A stretch of 64,000 nucleotides of DNA from NORP240 sp942492445 (GTDB taxonomy: Bacteria > Pseudomonadota > Gammaproteobacteria > Pseudomonadales > Pseudohongiellaceae): the NCBI GenBank assembly GCA_942492445.1, contig CALOEW010000002.1, positions 1 to 64,000 on the forward strand, given 5' to 3'. The position numbers and the translations under genes were made by a program. The notes under the pieces were generated by a model. That model was not told the origin of the DNA. It worked only from the letters and a program-made list of their open reading frames with translations, and did no database searches. Shown one piece after another: positions 8,335 to 18,076 of this stretch. Each line of letters opens with the position of its first letter. Within the stretch, counting starts at the first letter, position 1.

Positions 8335-9039
8335 TCAGCCGGCGGCGTACAACAGGCTGTACCCGTATTCCTGGGAACGGGTGGCCGCCAGAACACCGGC
8401 GGGAACAAAACGGCTGTTGGGGATGTTATTGTGGATCAGTTCCTGATAAACCTCTTCAACCGAAGTGTTGCTTGAGCGTGCCAGCATGGTAGCTATACCC
8501 TGGGTTGCCTTATTGCACAAAGCAAACTGGACACCACGAGCAATCAGAGCGTCCAGAGTATTGCCGCGATTGCCGTATACCGCCTGGTCAATATTCATGG
8601 GATTGACCGATAAGGGTTCATCGCTGCCTGGCGCTGCAAAGCCTGTGGCGCGGCTCAGCCCCTGGCCGTATTTTTCCCACATGGCATCGTTGTAACCAAG
8701 CGGTGTAGACATATGGCGAAAACAGACGATCAGTCCATAATCCGAGTCGCTGCCACCGTAGGCTTCCCGATTGCCAAGCAGGATATTATTGGCGTAGTTC
8801 AGGGCGTCGGCTCCACCGCGACCTGAAGAAGAGTCGATAAAGGCCCGGTGGGCTACTCCCGGTCTGTCCATCCAGGCATCGAGTTCATGGCGGGCAGGGA
8901 CGAAACCGGAGCTGTCATGATGGTGCCCATGGTTTTCGGCAGCCCGGGCGGTCGCCGCCAGGGTCGCTCCGGTGGCCACTATACCGACACCGGTCAGAAA
9001 CCGTCGCCGTGGGGTTTGTAATTTGGAATCGTCGCTCAT
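8335..9039 (-). CDS. Tat-exported DsrE-like protein
   Basis: 234 residues with a twin-arginine signal (RRRFLTGVGIVATGATLAATARA, about 11-33) and a DsrE/DsrF-type alpha/beta fold: the stretches ALNYANNILL, YGLIVCFRHMST and GVQFALCNKAT match the superfamily, and Cys175 in FALCN occupies the usual conserved cysteine position. Cys106 is the only other cysteine. A His-rich stretch (HGHHHDSSG) follows the signal. DsrE proteins usually carry persulfide sulfur in the cytoplasm; a Tat-exported form is less common. It converges on tsdA (35 bp apart), so a link to periplasmic sulfur chemistry is suggested by position only. Confidence 0.65.
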   Translation of the reverse strand: MSDDSKLQTPRRRFLTGVGIVATGATLAATARAAENHGHHHDSSGFVPARHELDAWMDRPGVAHRAFIDSSSGRGGADALNYANNILLGNREAYGGSDSDYGLIVCFRHMSTPLGYNDAMWEKYGQGLSRATGFAAPGSDEPLSVNPMNIDQAVYGNRGNTLDALIARGVQFALCNKATQGIATMLARSSNTSVEEVYQELIHNNIPNSRFVPAGVLAATRSQEYGYSLLYAAG

Positions 9040-9206
9040 AGTGATTATTGCCTCGTTTCGCTAATCTGATTTAACAAGGTAAGAGTCTATTGACTGCCTT
9101 AGGTTAATATTCAACTACAGTAACAGGCCTGTGTCGAGTCTGTGGGGTCAGAAAACTGACCCAGCTCAATCAGCTTTCCCTGAGTCCGTGAGACCGCCGC
9201 CCGGTG

Positions 9207-9734
9207 CTATCGCGGGTCCGCTTTGAGGGATTTCCTGTAACGCTTGAAATTTTCCACATAGTGGGCGGCACTTGCGATCAGTGCCGCCCGTTGTTCGGGA
9301 GAAAGGGTTCGGATCACTCTGGCCGGAGACCCCATGACCAGAGAACCATCAGGTATCACCTTGTTTTCCGTAATCAGACTGTTGGCGCCGATCAGGCAAT
9401 TTTTGCCGATTCTGGCGCCATTGAGGATTACCGAATTGATACCGATAAGGGAATTATCGCCGATGAAGCATCCGTGCAGCATTACCTTGTGGCCCACCGT
9501 GACATTCCGGCCGATGCTGAGAGGCACTCCCGGGTCGGTGTGCAGCACGGAGCCGTCCTGGATATTGGAATTCTCTCCTACAGTAATCAGCTCATTATCG
9601 CCTCGGATCACTGCGTTGAACCATACGCTGGTATTGTTTTCCAGGCGCACGTTGCCGATCACCATGGCATTTTCAGCCACGAAGTGATCTTCGCCGACTA
9701 GTTCGACCTGCTGGTCACCAAGACTGTAGATCAT
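9207..9734 (-). CDS. Gamma-carbonic anhydrase-like protein (left-handed beta helix)
   Basis: 175 residues of hexapeptide repeats ([40 protein letters not shown]), a left-handed beta-helix trimer of the gamma-CA/YrdA/PaaY group. Candidate zinc ligands are the His in VLHTD and the two in [12 protein letters not shown]. The C-terminal helix with [10 protein letters not shown] is usual. No signal peptide, so cytoplasmic. It starts 25 bp after the quinoprotein stop on the same strand and may be the last gene of that operon. Many family members lack measurable carbonic anhydrase activity, so the reaction is uncertain. Confidence 0.85.
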   Translation of the reverse strand: MIYSLGDQQVELVGEDHFVAENAMVIGNVRLENNTSVWFNAVIRGDNELITVGENSNIQDGSVLHTDPGVPLSIGRNVTVGHKVMLHGCFIGDNSLIGINSVILNGARIGKNCLIGANSLITENKVIPDGSLVMGSPARVIRTLSPEQRAALIASAAHYVENFKRYRKSLKADPR

Positions 9735-9759
9735 TGTTCCGTTTCAGTATCCCCGGGGT

Positions 9760-11517
9760 TCAAGGCAACCGAAATACAAACAGTGTGTTGCCGCCGCTGC
9801 GTTGCTGATACTCAGGTGTGAGACTGCGGTAGGTCACCCCGCCACCCGCGGCGATGGCAATGTACTGCACCCCGTCGACACTGTAGCTTACCGGGAAGCC
9901 GCCGGCTGTTGAATTGAGTATCTGCTCCCATAGAATCTCCCCACTGTCGGCATCGAAGGCACGAAATCGGCGGGCATCGTCCGTGACGAATACCAGCCCG
10001 CCTCCGGTGGTCAGAACAGAACCTCCGATACCGGCACGCTGGCGGTGAATCCATTTTGCCTCACCGGTGGCGACGTCGACCGCCGAAAGCATACCGACCT
10101 GCTGCTCGAAACCGGGCGCAGGGATAACCCTGCTGATCGCCGAGCGGTGATGCAACCCCACCTCAGGTTCCACCGGGTTGAGGGATTGCTCCATGCAGGC
10201 GTTATTGGTCGGTGTGTACAGGGCATTGGTCTGCGGGCTGTAGGCAATCGAATTCCAGTTTATGCCGCCGTAGATGGTGGGGCAGACAGTTTTCCGCTGG
10301 CGGATCTCGGTGTAGTGAAGGTCAATGTTGGTAATGCCTTTGTGCCCTTCGATATCGACTCCGACGATAACGTTCTGGTAATTGGTTTCCCTGGCCCACA
10401 GAAATTCACCTGTCGCTGCGTCGAGGGTCCAGATAATACCTGTCTTGCCAGGCACGCCGGTTATTACCTTGCGCCGCACACCGGTTTCGATGTCCGGGTT
10501 CATCCAGGATACGGAATCGGGGTCAGGTGCAATTTCTGATTCCACTACCAGACGTTCGAAAGGATGATCAAGGTCCCAGTTGCCGCCCGGTATGTGCTGG
10601 AAGTACCACGCAATCTCTCCGGTATCGGCACGCAATGCCAGGGTAGAGTTGGTGTACAGAACATCGCCGCCGTCGGTCTGTCGCTGGATGTCGCCCCAGG
10701 GAATCGGAACCGCCACGCCGACGAAGATGAGATCCAGGTCCGGATCATAGCTGGCCGGCATCCAGGCAGATCCACCGCGACGGTACTCGTTGGGCACATC
10801 GCCCCAGGTTTCACCGTTTGGTTCGCCGACTCGCGGGACGGTATTCCTGCGCCACAGTTCCTCGCCGGTGTCGGGATCATGAGCGGTGATCCAGCAGAAG
10901 GTGTTGATGTAATAGCAGCCGGACATGCCTGCCACGACTTTTCCGTCGAGGATCTGCGGCCCACCTGAATAGTGCTGACCCACTGTCCAGTCACCGACCT
11001 GGTGCTCCCAGACCACTTCGCCCGTGTGAATGTCGAGGGCGATCAGATAGGCATCACGGGTCGCCAGGTAAAGCCTGTCCTTGTACAGGGTGCCGTTGCG
11101 GTTGGCACAGGAAAGGGGAGCGACGTGATCCACTTCCGGACGACGGTATTCCCACAGCAGCGTGCCGTCGGTGGCGTCAACGGCTTCAATGAAGTCGCAG
11201 GCCTGAGGCAGAAACATGACGCCGTCATGAACCAGGGGTGTGGTCTCCTGTAACCCTGGTGCCATGGTCCAGGCCCAGGCCAGACGCAGGCTGCCGACGT
11301 TATCCCTGTTGATCTGGTCCAGTGGACTGAAACCCCAGTGATTCTGGGTACGGCGCCACATGAGCCAGTCGCCGGCCGGAGGATTTTCCAACTGGTCGTA
11401 GGTGATCGGTGTGTAATTGTCCAGCAACGACTGGCCGGAAACATTCGACGTGCCAAGGGCTATGCCAAGGGTCAATATGGCCAGCATTGAGAATCGTTGG
11501 ATGAGGAGGCTTTTCAT
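9760..11517 (-). CDS. Exported PQQ-dependent dehydrogenase-like quinoprotein
   Basis: 585 residues from ATG 11517 (CAGGGTAATAACAAC upstream; the longer frame from 11547 lacks a signal at its start). A signal peptide (1-28) precedes a PQQ beta-propeller: DYW-type repeats such as DATDGTLLWEY, DIHTGEVVWEH, DPDTGEELWRR, DADSGEILWEQ. The WD motif reads HIPGGNWDLDHPFE (308-321). Where alcohol dehydrogenases have an acidic residue (PND-WD) this protein has Gly312. Seven cysteines are scattered, with no vicinal Cys-Cys pair. It lies between a frameshifted sister quinoprotein and the gamma-CA gene. It may bind PQQ yet use a different catalytic acid; substrate unknown. Confidence 0.8.
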   Translation of the reverse strand: MKSLLIQRFSMLAILTLGIALGTSNVSGQSLLDNYTPITYDQLENPPAGDWLMWRRTQNHWGFSPLDQINRDNVGSLRLAWAWTMAPGLQETTPLVHDGVMFLPQACDFIEAVDATDGTLLWEYRRPEVDHVAPLSCANRNGTLYKDRLYLATRDAYLIALDIHTGEVVWEHQVGDWTVGQHYSGGPQILDGKVVAGMSGCYYINTFCWITAHDPDTGEELWRRNTVPRVGEPNGETWGDVPNEYRRGGSAWMPASYDPDLDLIFVGVAVPIPWGDIQRQTDGGDVLYTNSTLALRADTGEIAWYFQHIPGGNWDLDHPFERLVVESEIAPDPDSVSWMNPDIETGVRRKVITGVPGKTGIIWTLDAATGEFLWARETNYQNVIVGVDIEGHKGITNIDLHYTEIRQRKTVCPTIYGGINWNSIAYSPQTNALYTPTNNACMEQSLNPVEPEVGLHHRSAISRVIPAPGFEQQVGMLSAVDVATGEAKWIHRQRAGIGGSVLTTGGGLVFVTDDARRFRAFDADSGEILWEQILNSTAGGFPVSYSVDGVQYIAIAAGGGVTYRSLTPEYQQRSGGNTLFVFRLP

Positions 11518-11589
11518 GTTGTTATTACCCTGTTGTTTTTTCCGCAAGAATAAAAGGACTTCGACCTGAAGTGCAACCAGGTCCTGCTG

Positions 11590-13302
11590 TTATGGCAGGG
11601 CGAATACCCAGACAACGCCGCCCTGAGGCACAAAGGTCCGGGTGCCCCGAATCAAATCGACGCGACCGGTCATACCAGCGGCATCGACTCCCCAGCCCGA
11701 CTGCACCGCTACGTATTGCTTGCCGTTCACTGAAAAAGTGGAGGGCACGCCGATAATTCCCGAATTGGTGCGAAAGCGCCACAGTTCCTCGCCCGTGGCG
11801 TCGTGGGCACGAAAGTACCGGTCGGTAGTACCGCCGCTGAAGATCAGGTTACCGCCGGTGGTACGAGAATGCCACCCCAATTATGGGATTCGAATTCACG
11901 CGTCCACACTTCTTCCCCGGTGTTCATATTCCAGGCCTGGATTTCCCCGATGTGGTCGGTTCCTTCCCGCAGGGTGATCTCGGTTCGGGCGCCGGTAAAT
12001 GAACTGCCGGGCATGTAAGTCACTTCGCGACCCTGGATCGCGCCGCAGTGGTTGTCGTTGACTGGGATATACACCAGTCCGGTTTCCGGGTTATAGGCAG
12101 CGGTGGCCAGTCCTTGCCACCCCATAACGAGGGACAGAAATGAAGTGGTGCTGCCGTCAGAAGTCGGTTTGTGCTCGGGGTCGTAGGTCGGGTCTACCGG
12201 TTTCCGGATCGATGCTGGCGAAAGCATTCTGATAGACATACGGTACCGCATCAACGAAGCCGATTCGATCGGGCTGCCGTTCCAGCAGCCACAGGTAGCC
12301 GTTCCGGCCCGGGTGCACCAGGGCATTGATTTCCCTACCGCTTCTTTCCACCGGCATCAGGATAGGCGTGGACACCTCGTCCCAGTCCCAGGAGCCGTTC
12401 CAGTGGTATTGATGGTGGGCGCGAATTGCGCCGTTGTCCACATCCAGTGCGAGCACGGAATTGGTGTACAGGTTGTCGCCGGGCCGTTGGTCGCCGATCC
12501 AGGGGCCCGGGTTGCCGGTGCCGAAATAGGCAAGGCCCAGCTGCGGGTCGTAGTGACCAGGGACCCACACCGCGGCGCCTCCGGTGCGCCAGGATTCACC
12601 GGGCCAGGTTTCATTTCCCGGTTGACCGGGTGCCGGGACGGTGTAGGTACGCCACAATTCCTCGCCGGAATCTGCGTCCAGAGCCACGACAAAACCACGA
12701 ATTCCGAGTTCCCCTCCAGAGGCACCCACCATGATCCTGCCGTCGATAGCCAGTGGCGCCATGGTGATGTAATAACCGAAGTTATTGTCCTGAACAGCCG
12801 TGTCCCAGATTTTTTCACCCGTTCGGGCATCCAGCGCCACCACGCGGGCATCAAGGGTTGCGGTGTAGACCTTGTCACCGTATAGCGCGACTCCCCGGTT
12901 GGTGCGATGAAAGGCGATCAGGCTGGCCGGCAGATCGTGCTGATAGCGCCAGATCAGCTCACCGCTGGCGGCGTCGAGGGCGTACACCAGGTTGCCGGGA
13001 GTGGTGACGAACATTACCCCGTCGTTGACAACCGGTGGCGCCTCGTGACCTCCTGTGACGCCGGTGGAAAAAGTCCAGACCGGCTGCAGGTCAGCGACAT
13101 TGTCTGCATCGATCTGATCAAGCGGGCTGAAGCCCCAACCGTCCAGGGTTCCTCGATAGGAGAGCCAGTTGTGCGCTTCCGGGCTTAACAGACGGGCATC
13201 GGTGACCGGGCTGTAATCGTCAGCGCGGGGTTGGGCTGAGCCGCCTGGTGGCAGCAGGAGAAGGATCGCCGCCGCGATGCCGGGGATACTTGCTGGGTGC
13301 AT
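11590..13302 (-). pseudogene. PQQ quinoprotein with two compensating frameshifts
   Basis: Reading from ATG 13302 (GAGGAAAGGCA upstream, signal peptide MHPASIPGIAAAILLLLPPGGSA) the frame is a normal quinoprotein: GWGFSPLDQIDADNVADLQP, DARTGEKIWDTAVQ, QYHWNGSWDWDE. It hits a stop at 12157. Homology shifts near 12195 into another frame (DPTYDPEHKPTSDG to SHNWGGILV) and near 11868 returns to the first (GGNLIFSGGTTDRYFRAHDA to WVFALP). The first site has one ACCGG where DPETGKPVDP would need two, suggesting an 8-base deletion between short repeats; the second lacks one base. The net change is a multiple of three. Either a pseudogene or sequence error. Its WD motif also has Gly (NGSWDWD). Confidence 0.8.
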
Positions 13303-13418
13303 TGCCTTTCCTCGCTTGTTATTGGTTTCAAGGTCGCTTCCCTGTGTAGCCCCCACAAGGTAATCCGTGTCACCGGGGTTGTCCAGTACGGTGGCCGGGA
13401 CAGCCCCGTCAATGGTGA

Positions 13419-14864
13419 TTACTCCCCATGGCTGTAGAACGCTAACGCTGCGCGATACAGATTGTACACATCCACTTTGGAGCTGACTGCGTAGGGCGTG
13501 TGAATGGAAAGCAGCGGCACGCCGAAATCGATGACTTCGTTGTTCCAGGAGGAGAACAGGCCGCCAATAGTCCCACCACCGGCACTTCCCACCTTATAGG
13601 TCGAGGTCTGCCACGGAATCCGGTTGGCATCCAGCAGTGACCGGGTCCAGGCAATAAACTCGGAATTGGCGTTGTTGCCCTGGCCGTAAAGCTTCAGATT
13701 GACACCATAGCCCAGTTTCGGCGCGTTGCCCAGTTCCCAGGCTCCCGGGTTCATGGGATTGACTCCCGGGTTCACATCGACGGAGACGAAGCGGGTATTG
13801 CGCATGGCGGCCCGCAGGTGAGGTTCGCGATAGGCATCCCCCAACTCCGCCAGCAGCAGGCGCGACAACAGGTCGGAATAATAGTCTGAAGCCGCGCCGG
13901 TGTTGTTGCGGTTGCCCACTTCCTCATTGTCCACCAGGTAGGCTACGGCGGTGAATTCGGGAGTGCCCAGTTGCGCCAGCGCCCGCATGCTGGTGTAGGC
14001 GGCCAGCCGGTCATCCTGCCCGTATGCTGCTATCAAACCCCGATCAAACCCCATGTCCCGGGGAGCGCCGGCCGGAACCAGGGCAAGCTCCGCGGAAACC
14101 AGGTCGGCCGCGGTGATACCGTAATTGCTCTGAAGAAAGTCAAGAATCTGCTGTCTTACGCTGGCTCCGTCGCCGGCTCCGGGAATGTGGCCGATCACCG
14201 GATCCAGGTCTTCCGGCCCCAGGAATTCGTCGAGACGCTGACTGCCACGGCCGCGGTCAACGTGGGGAGACAATTCCGGGATCATGAAAACCGGGTCGTT
14301 GTCATCGAGACCTACCGAGAGGGTGACCACAGTGCCATCCTTGCGGTCAACGCGGCCCAACAATGCCAATGGCAGATTGGTCCACTGGTGGTACTTGATG
14401 CCACCATGGTAATTGGTCTGAAACAGCGCGAACTCGCTGTTTTCGTAAAGTGGCCGTCCTTTGAGTTCGAGGCGCGGCGAATCAATATGCGAACCGATGA
14501 TATGAAAGCCTTCCCCCATGGACCGGCGGCCGATGACAAACAAAGTGATAGTGCGGTCCCTGTTGACTTCGTAATAACGGGTCCCCGGCACGGTTGCCCC
14601 CTGAGCGGTCCAGGGACGGAAACCGTTGTCTTCTGCGAAGGCGATCGCCTCGGTAACAAAGGTGAGTTCGGTACGGGCACGATGGATAAATTCCTTGTAC
14701 TGCTCTGCGAATTCAAACACCTGCTGACGTTCTTCAACGGAGATTCCAAGCCAGGAGGACGGGCAGTCCAGATTGTCCTGGCAGTTGTCCGCGGATTGAG
14801 CGGAAACCAGAATTGGCGCGAGGCTGATGAATAGCGCCGACAGAAATATTGAACATTTAGTCAT
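13419..14864 (-). CDS. Exported M18-family metallo-aminopeptidase
   Basis: 481 residues with a signal peptide (1-22, ILVSAQS). The M18 (aspartyl aminopeptidase/LAP4) dizinc motifs are complete: SHIDSPR (His126, Asp128), GQDDR (Asp284/285), DNEEVGN (Glu314/315), VSVDVNPGVNP (Asp363) and LSIHTPYAVSS (His455). Most known M18 enzymes are cytosolic; a clear signal peptide puts this one in the periplasm, where it would trim N-terminal residues, perhaps acidic ones, from imported peptides. Cys28 and Cys34 near the mature N-terminus could form a disulfide. It lies 116 bp upstream of the broken quinoprotein gene on the same strand. Confidence 0.88.
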   Translation of the reverse strand: MTKCSIFLSALFISLAPILVSAQSADNCQDNLDCPSSWLGISVEERQQVFEFAEQYKEFIHRARTELTFVTEAIAFAEDNGFRPWTAQGATVPGTRYYEVNRDRTITLFVIGRRSMGEGFHIIGSHIDSPRLELKGRPLYENSEFALFQTNYHGGIKYHQWTNLPLALLGRVDRKDGTVVTLSVGLDDNDPVFMIPELSPHVDRGRGSQRLDEFLGPEDLDPVIGHIPGAGDGASVRQQILDFLQSNYGITAADLVSAELALVPAGAPRDMGFDRGLIAAYGQDDRLAAYTSMRALAQLGTPEFTAVAYLVDNEEVGNRNNTGAASDYYSDLLSRLLLAELGDAYREPHLRAAMRNTRFVSVDVNPGVNPMNPGAWELGNAPKLGYGVNLKLYGQGNNANSEFIAWTRSLLDANRIPWQTSTYKVGSAGGGTIGGLFSSWNNEVIDFGVPLLSIHTPYAVSSKVDVYNLYRAALAFYSHGE

Positions 14865-14996
14865 GATGGCGACTCTCTACAGGGTAATTGAATCTATGGA
14901 ATCGGGTCTCACCTGCCCGCTGCTTCAGTGCAGAGATTCCTCGATCAGAGGTTTGCTCACCGGAGGTTTCATAGGCACAGGGATTGCCGGGGCGGC

Positions 14997-15539
14997 TCAG
15001 CGATCCACAACTTCGAACATCCACACGGACCCGTTGCGGACACCTTCGCCGGCGGCGGGATTCACTGTTGCCGGTGCACCCATGTATTTTCTGGCGACTT
15101 CAGACATGACCTGCGCCGTGATGGGGCCCTCGGTTATCCGTTCGAGGCGCTGTTCATAGATTCTGCCATCCGCACGGATCCTGATTCGATTGTCCTGTTC
15201 CAGGTAGGTGGGCCATTGTTTCCAGAATCTGCCCAGAGTCGAATTCATGTATCCACTAACGATGTAGAGTCTGTCATCAACAACAGGGACCCAGACTGTT
15301 CGCGACGTGGCTGGCTGCAGTGTCTGAATTTCAATTTCCTCACGATCCTTAAGAAAGTCCCAGGATTGCGGGGAAGGAGCCACTTCGCCGCTGCGGAACG
15401 GTCCGCCGATGCTTATGGTAAACCAGGGCCAGAACTCCACCGGCCCATCGTTGTAACGAAGGGTTACCAGAAAAAGACCCAGGGCCAGGACCAGGATCGC
15501 TGCTACAATTACTGTCGTCTTAATTATTCTCTTGAACAT
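14997..15539 (-). CDS. Membrane-anchored protein of unknown function
   Basis: 180 residues, family not recognised. An N-terminal helix (about 6-26, TTVIVAAILVLALGLFLV) would anchor it with the rest in the periplasm. The remainder is mixed alpha/beta with TSRTVWVPVVDDRLYIVSGY, KQWPTYLEQDNRIRIRADG and KYMGAPATVNPAAGEG, vaguely like small split-barrel proteins but without a motif I can name. There are no cysteines. It has its own start 133 bp upstream of the M18 gene on the same strand and may be cotranscribed. Confidence 0.6.
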   Translation of the reverse strand: MFKRIIKTTVIVAAILVLALGLFLVTLRYNDGPVEFWPWFTISIGGPFRSGEVAPSPQSWDFLKDREEIEIQTLQPATSRTVWVPVVDDRLYIVSGYMNSTLGRFWKQWPTYLEQDNRIRIRADGRIYEQRLERITEGPITAQVMSEVARKYMGAPATVNPAAGEGVRNGSVWMFEVVDR

Positions 15540-15904
15540 GATGTTGTTATCCTTTTACTGACCTGCAGGTGTTAACCCGGCCTGATACGGTCAGTCCTGC
15601 CCAGTCGGTTTGCTGCATTACACGCCACAAGAACTTATCATATCGGCTTCCCGTCTGCGACTCCGGTGTGGGTTGGACAACTCTTTACCGGGCACCGTGT
15701 TGTGCCGCTGTTGCAGGTACCCGGTGACCTGGCTGTGCCAGGGGGGATTCTGCTGACATATTCCGAAAACCACACCCGCATCGGCGTCACCTGCAAACGG
15801 TGGAGTCGTGGTCAGTGCATCGTTTATAATTCCGGATCCTGCGGTTTGTGGGACCTCTCACCAGTGTCTGAACGTGATCAGACAAAGGAACGGAAACTGT
15901 AAAC
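15540..15904. other. Divergent intergenic region, no gene seen
   Basis: 365 bases between the divergent membrane protein and glycosyltransferase genes; promoters for both should lie here. A short frame at 15666 has no supporting features. Confidence 0.45.
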
Positions 15905-17014
15905 GTGGGCTCCAGATGTCTCATTGCATTTTTCAATACGCCCAGTGGAAGGTTCAGATGGTGGGATGAATTTCCCGTGGCGCTCCGGGACAGATTGTCC
16001 CGGAATGGTGTCGATTGTCATTTCTTTTACAAGGCCAGGTACCCGACTTCATTATTCACAGAGGATCAGATCGCCATCAATCCCGAACGGGAAGGTGATG
16101 GATCGCTTGGCGATTCCGGCTGGTTGCAGGAGAAAGTGTGGCCTGTTCTTGAGAAATATGAACACGCCATCCTGCACACCCACAGTTACAATCCACCATT
16201 CAAATTCCGCCCGCTGCTCAGGCGGCACGGACGCACCACCTGGGTGGCCACGATTCATCGTTGCCCGATGCTGAAGGTGTCCAGGCCGATTCGGGTGTTC
16301 AAACAGATTCTGCGCGCAGAAAAGTTCCTCCCCGAATGGTATGTCGGCGTTTCCGATGCCACCCGTCGATACATCGAAAATAGCTTCGGCAAGTCAAAGG
16401 TTCTGACAATTCACAATGGTATCGTATTACCCGACATTGCCGATTGCGAGCGCGTATCCGCGGGGCCATGTTCGCAAGTGAAACGCTTTCTTTTCGTCAA
16501 CAGGCTGGATCGGGGCAAAGGGGTGGAACTGCTTCTGAACGCGCTGTCGCTGATTCTGCGATTTGACCCCGATTTCCACCTGACTATAGTGGGAGACGGC
16601 CCGTTTCGAAATCTGGTCGATAAATTTCTCCGGGAAACCCCTGCGCCCAACGTAACCTGGTTCGGACATACGGATGATGTCGGCCGTTTCTACGCGTCGC
16701 ACGATGTCCTGCTGCTTCCCTACACCAGGCCCCAGGGGCTTTCACTGGTATCTCTGGAGGGCAGGGCTTACGGCCTGCCGGCGATCTACACCCCCCTGGG
16801 TGGAGTCGCCGAAACCCGGAATGAGTCCAATGGTGTTGCCATGGATGAGGTCAGTGCCGAATCGCTGGTGAGGGCAATAACCCGGATCCAATCTGACAAC
16901 GACTTTCCCGACCTGGTGAAGGGTTGCTTTCCGGGCCTGGAATATTTCAGCCTGCAGCGGATGGTTGCCGACTACTGCAATCTTTACCAACGCCTATTCA
17001 GCCTCCAGGGCTGA
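15905..17014 (+). CDS. GT4-type glycosyltransferase
   Basis: 369 residues from GTG 15905 with AAAGGAA about 13 bases upstream. It has the two-domain GT-B layout. The C-terminal GT4 signature is clear: FLFVNRLDRGKGVELLLNAL (195-214), FHLTIVGDGPFRNL (225-238), VTWFGHTDDVGRFYASHDVLLLP and EGRAYGLPAIYTPLGGVAET, with Glu285 as the nucleotide-sugar-binding acid. The N-terminal acceptor domain (LIAFFNTPSGRFRWWDEF) is divergent. It probably adds a sugar from a nucleotide donor to a lipid or surface glycan. No neighbouring glycan genes, so the product is unknown. It ends four bases before the convergent PhyH gene. Confidence 0.8.
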   Translation: MGSRCLIAFFNTPSGRFRWWDEFPVALRDRLSRNGVDCHFFYKARYPTSLFTEDQIAINPEREGDGSLGDSGWLQEKVWPVLEKYEHAILHTHSYNPPFKFRPLLRRHGRTTWVATIHRCPMLKVSRPIRVFKQILRAEKFLPEWYVGVSDATRRYIENSFGKSKVLTIHNGIVLPDIADCERVSAGPCSQVKRFLFVNRLDRGKGVELLLNALSLILRFDPDFHLTIVGDGPFRNLVDKFLRETPAPNVTWFGHTDDVGRFYASHDVLLLPYTRPQGLSLVSLEGRAYGLPAIYTPLGGVAETRNESNGVAMDEVSAESLVRAITRIQSDNDFPDLVKGCFPGLEYFSLQRMVADYCNLYQRLFSLQG

Positions 17015-17017
17015 CAA

Positions 17018-17797
17018 TCAGCGGCAGTCCCGGGAGGCCGGCCAGGGCCGGTAACGGTTTCGTTGCATCCAGTCTTTGAGCCGGTAGGCGTTTCCGTATT
17101 CAAGCTGGTCGGTCAGTGCACTGCTGTCGGCGCCAAGGGTGGTGGCGACGAGAATTCTCTGCAGGTCCGGCTGTTTTTCGAAATCGGATTCCTCGTTCCC
17201 GCGGTGAGAAGTCCTGACGTCCATGACAACCACGTCGCCCGCCCTGACCGGCACGTTGAATACACGTGTTTCATCCACCGGAACGGCATGATCGTCGGAT
17301 CTCAGTGAGATCGGCTCCAGGTGGGAGCCAGGGACGATTTTCAATCCGGAGCTGTCTTGCAGGTACATCACAAGGCGGAACACTTCGCCCAGGGGTCTCC
17401 AAACGACATCATCCTCCAGATACGATTCATAAGGCCCTCGCAGCAGGTCCTTATGCCACTGTTGCGACCGGTTGATGGTAATGTCACTGATACCGATGTT
17501 GCGCAGGTGGTCTCCATCCAGCACGAATCTCAGGAAATCACTTACAGTCCTGTTGCAGGAAAGAAGACTGTGGAGATTCTCGAATTCAGGGTATCTGTGA
17601 AAACCGGCCAGGTGTAATGAAGAGGGCGTTGGCCTGGTGTTTCTGAGAAGCGGGAGGTTGTCGGTGATAAGGGAGCGCACCGATCTGACAACCGGTTCTG
17701 CAAACACGCCGGGCAGGACTGTCAGTCCCGTTCGGGTCAGTTCGTCTTTTTTTTCGGAGAAAAATGCTTCCGGTCGGGTATTTTCAGCAGGCTTCAT
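17018..17797 (-). CDS. PhyH-family Fe(II)/2-oxoglutarate dioxygenase
   Basis: 259 residues with no signal peptide. The phytanoyl-CoA dioxygenase fold is shown by the iron triad: QWHKD (His115, Asp117) and the distal His198 in DVRTSHRG, plus an Arg for 2-oxoglutarate in LQRILVATT. The core strands EVFRLVMYLQDSSGLKIVPG and GDVVVMDV are typical. These enzymes hydroxylate small molecules or lipids in the cytoplasm; the substrate here is unknown. It is convergent with the glycosyltransferase gene, so the two need not act together. Confidence 0.8.
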   Translation of the reverse strand: MKPAENTRPEAFFSEKKDELTRTGLTVLPGVFAEPVVRSVRSLITDNLPLLRNTRPTPSSLHLAGFHRYPEFENLHSLLSCNRTVSDFLRFVLDGDHLRNIGISDITINRSQQWHKDLLRGPYESYLEDDVVWRPLGEVFRLVMYLQDSSGLKIVPGSHLEPISLRSDDHAVPVDETRVFNVPVRAGDVVVMDVRTSHRGNEESDFEKQPDLQRILVATTLGADSSALTDQLEYGNAYRLKDWMQRNRYRPWPASRDCR

Positions 17798-18076
17798 GGT
17801 TTTCCACCACCCTGTCAGTCAGGCGATTGCCGCAGCGGCACAGACTCCAAGAGAGCAGGCACCTGTCGTCCCCGTAAAACAAATCAAGTATCGTGCCAGA
17901 ACAGTAATAACTTTTAATAACAGTAAGTTATAGGTAAAAAAATGAAGCGATGTATAGACTTTTCAGTCCCGGGGCGCTATTGGAGCGGAATGTGTAAAAA
18001 TTACTGACATTTATCCTGCAAGTCCGGTCGGTGTCACGCCGGCCTTCTCTGTGCCTGACGGCGTGGCCGAAGGCGC

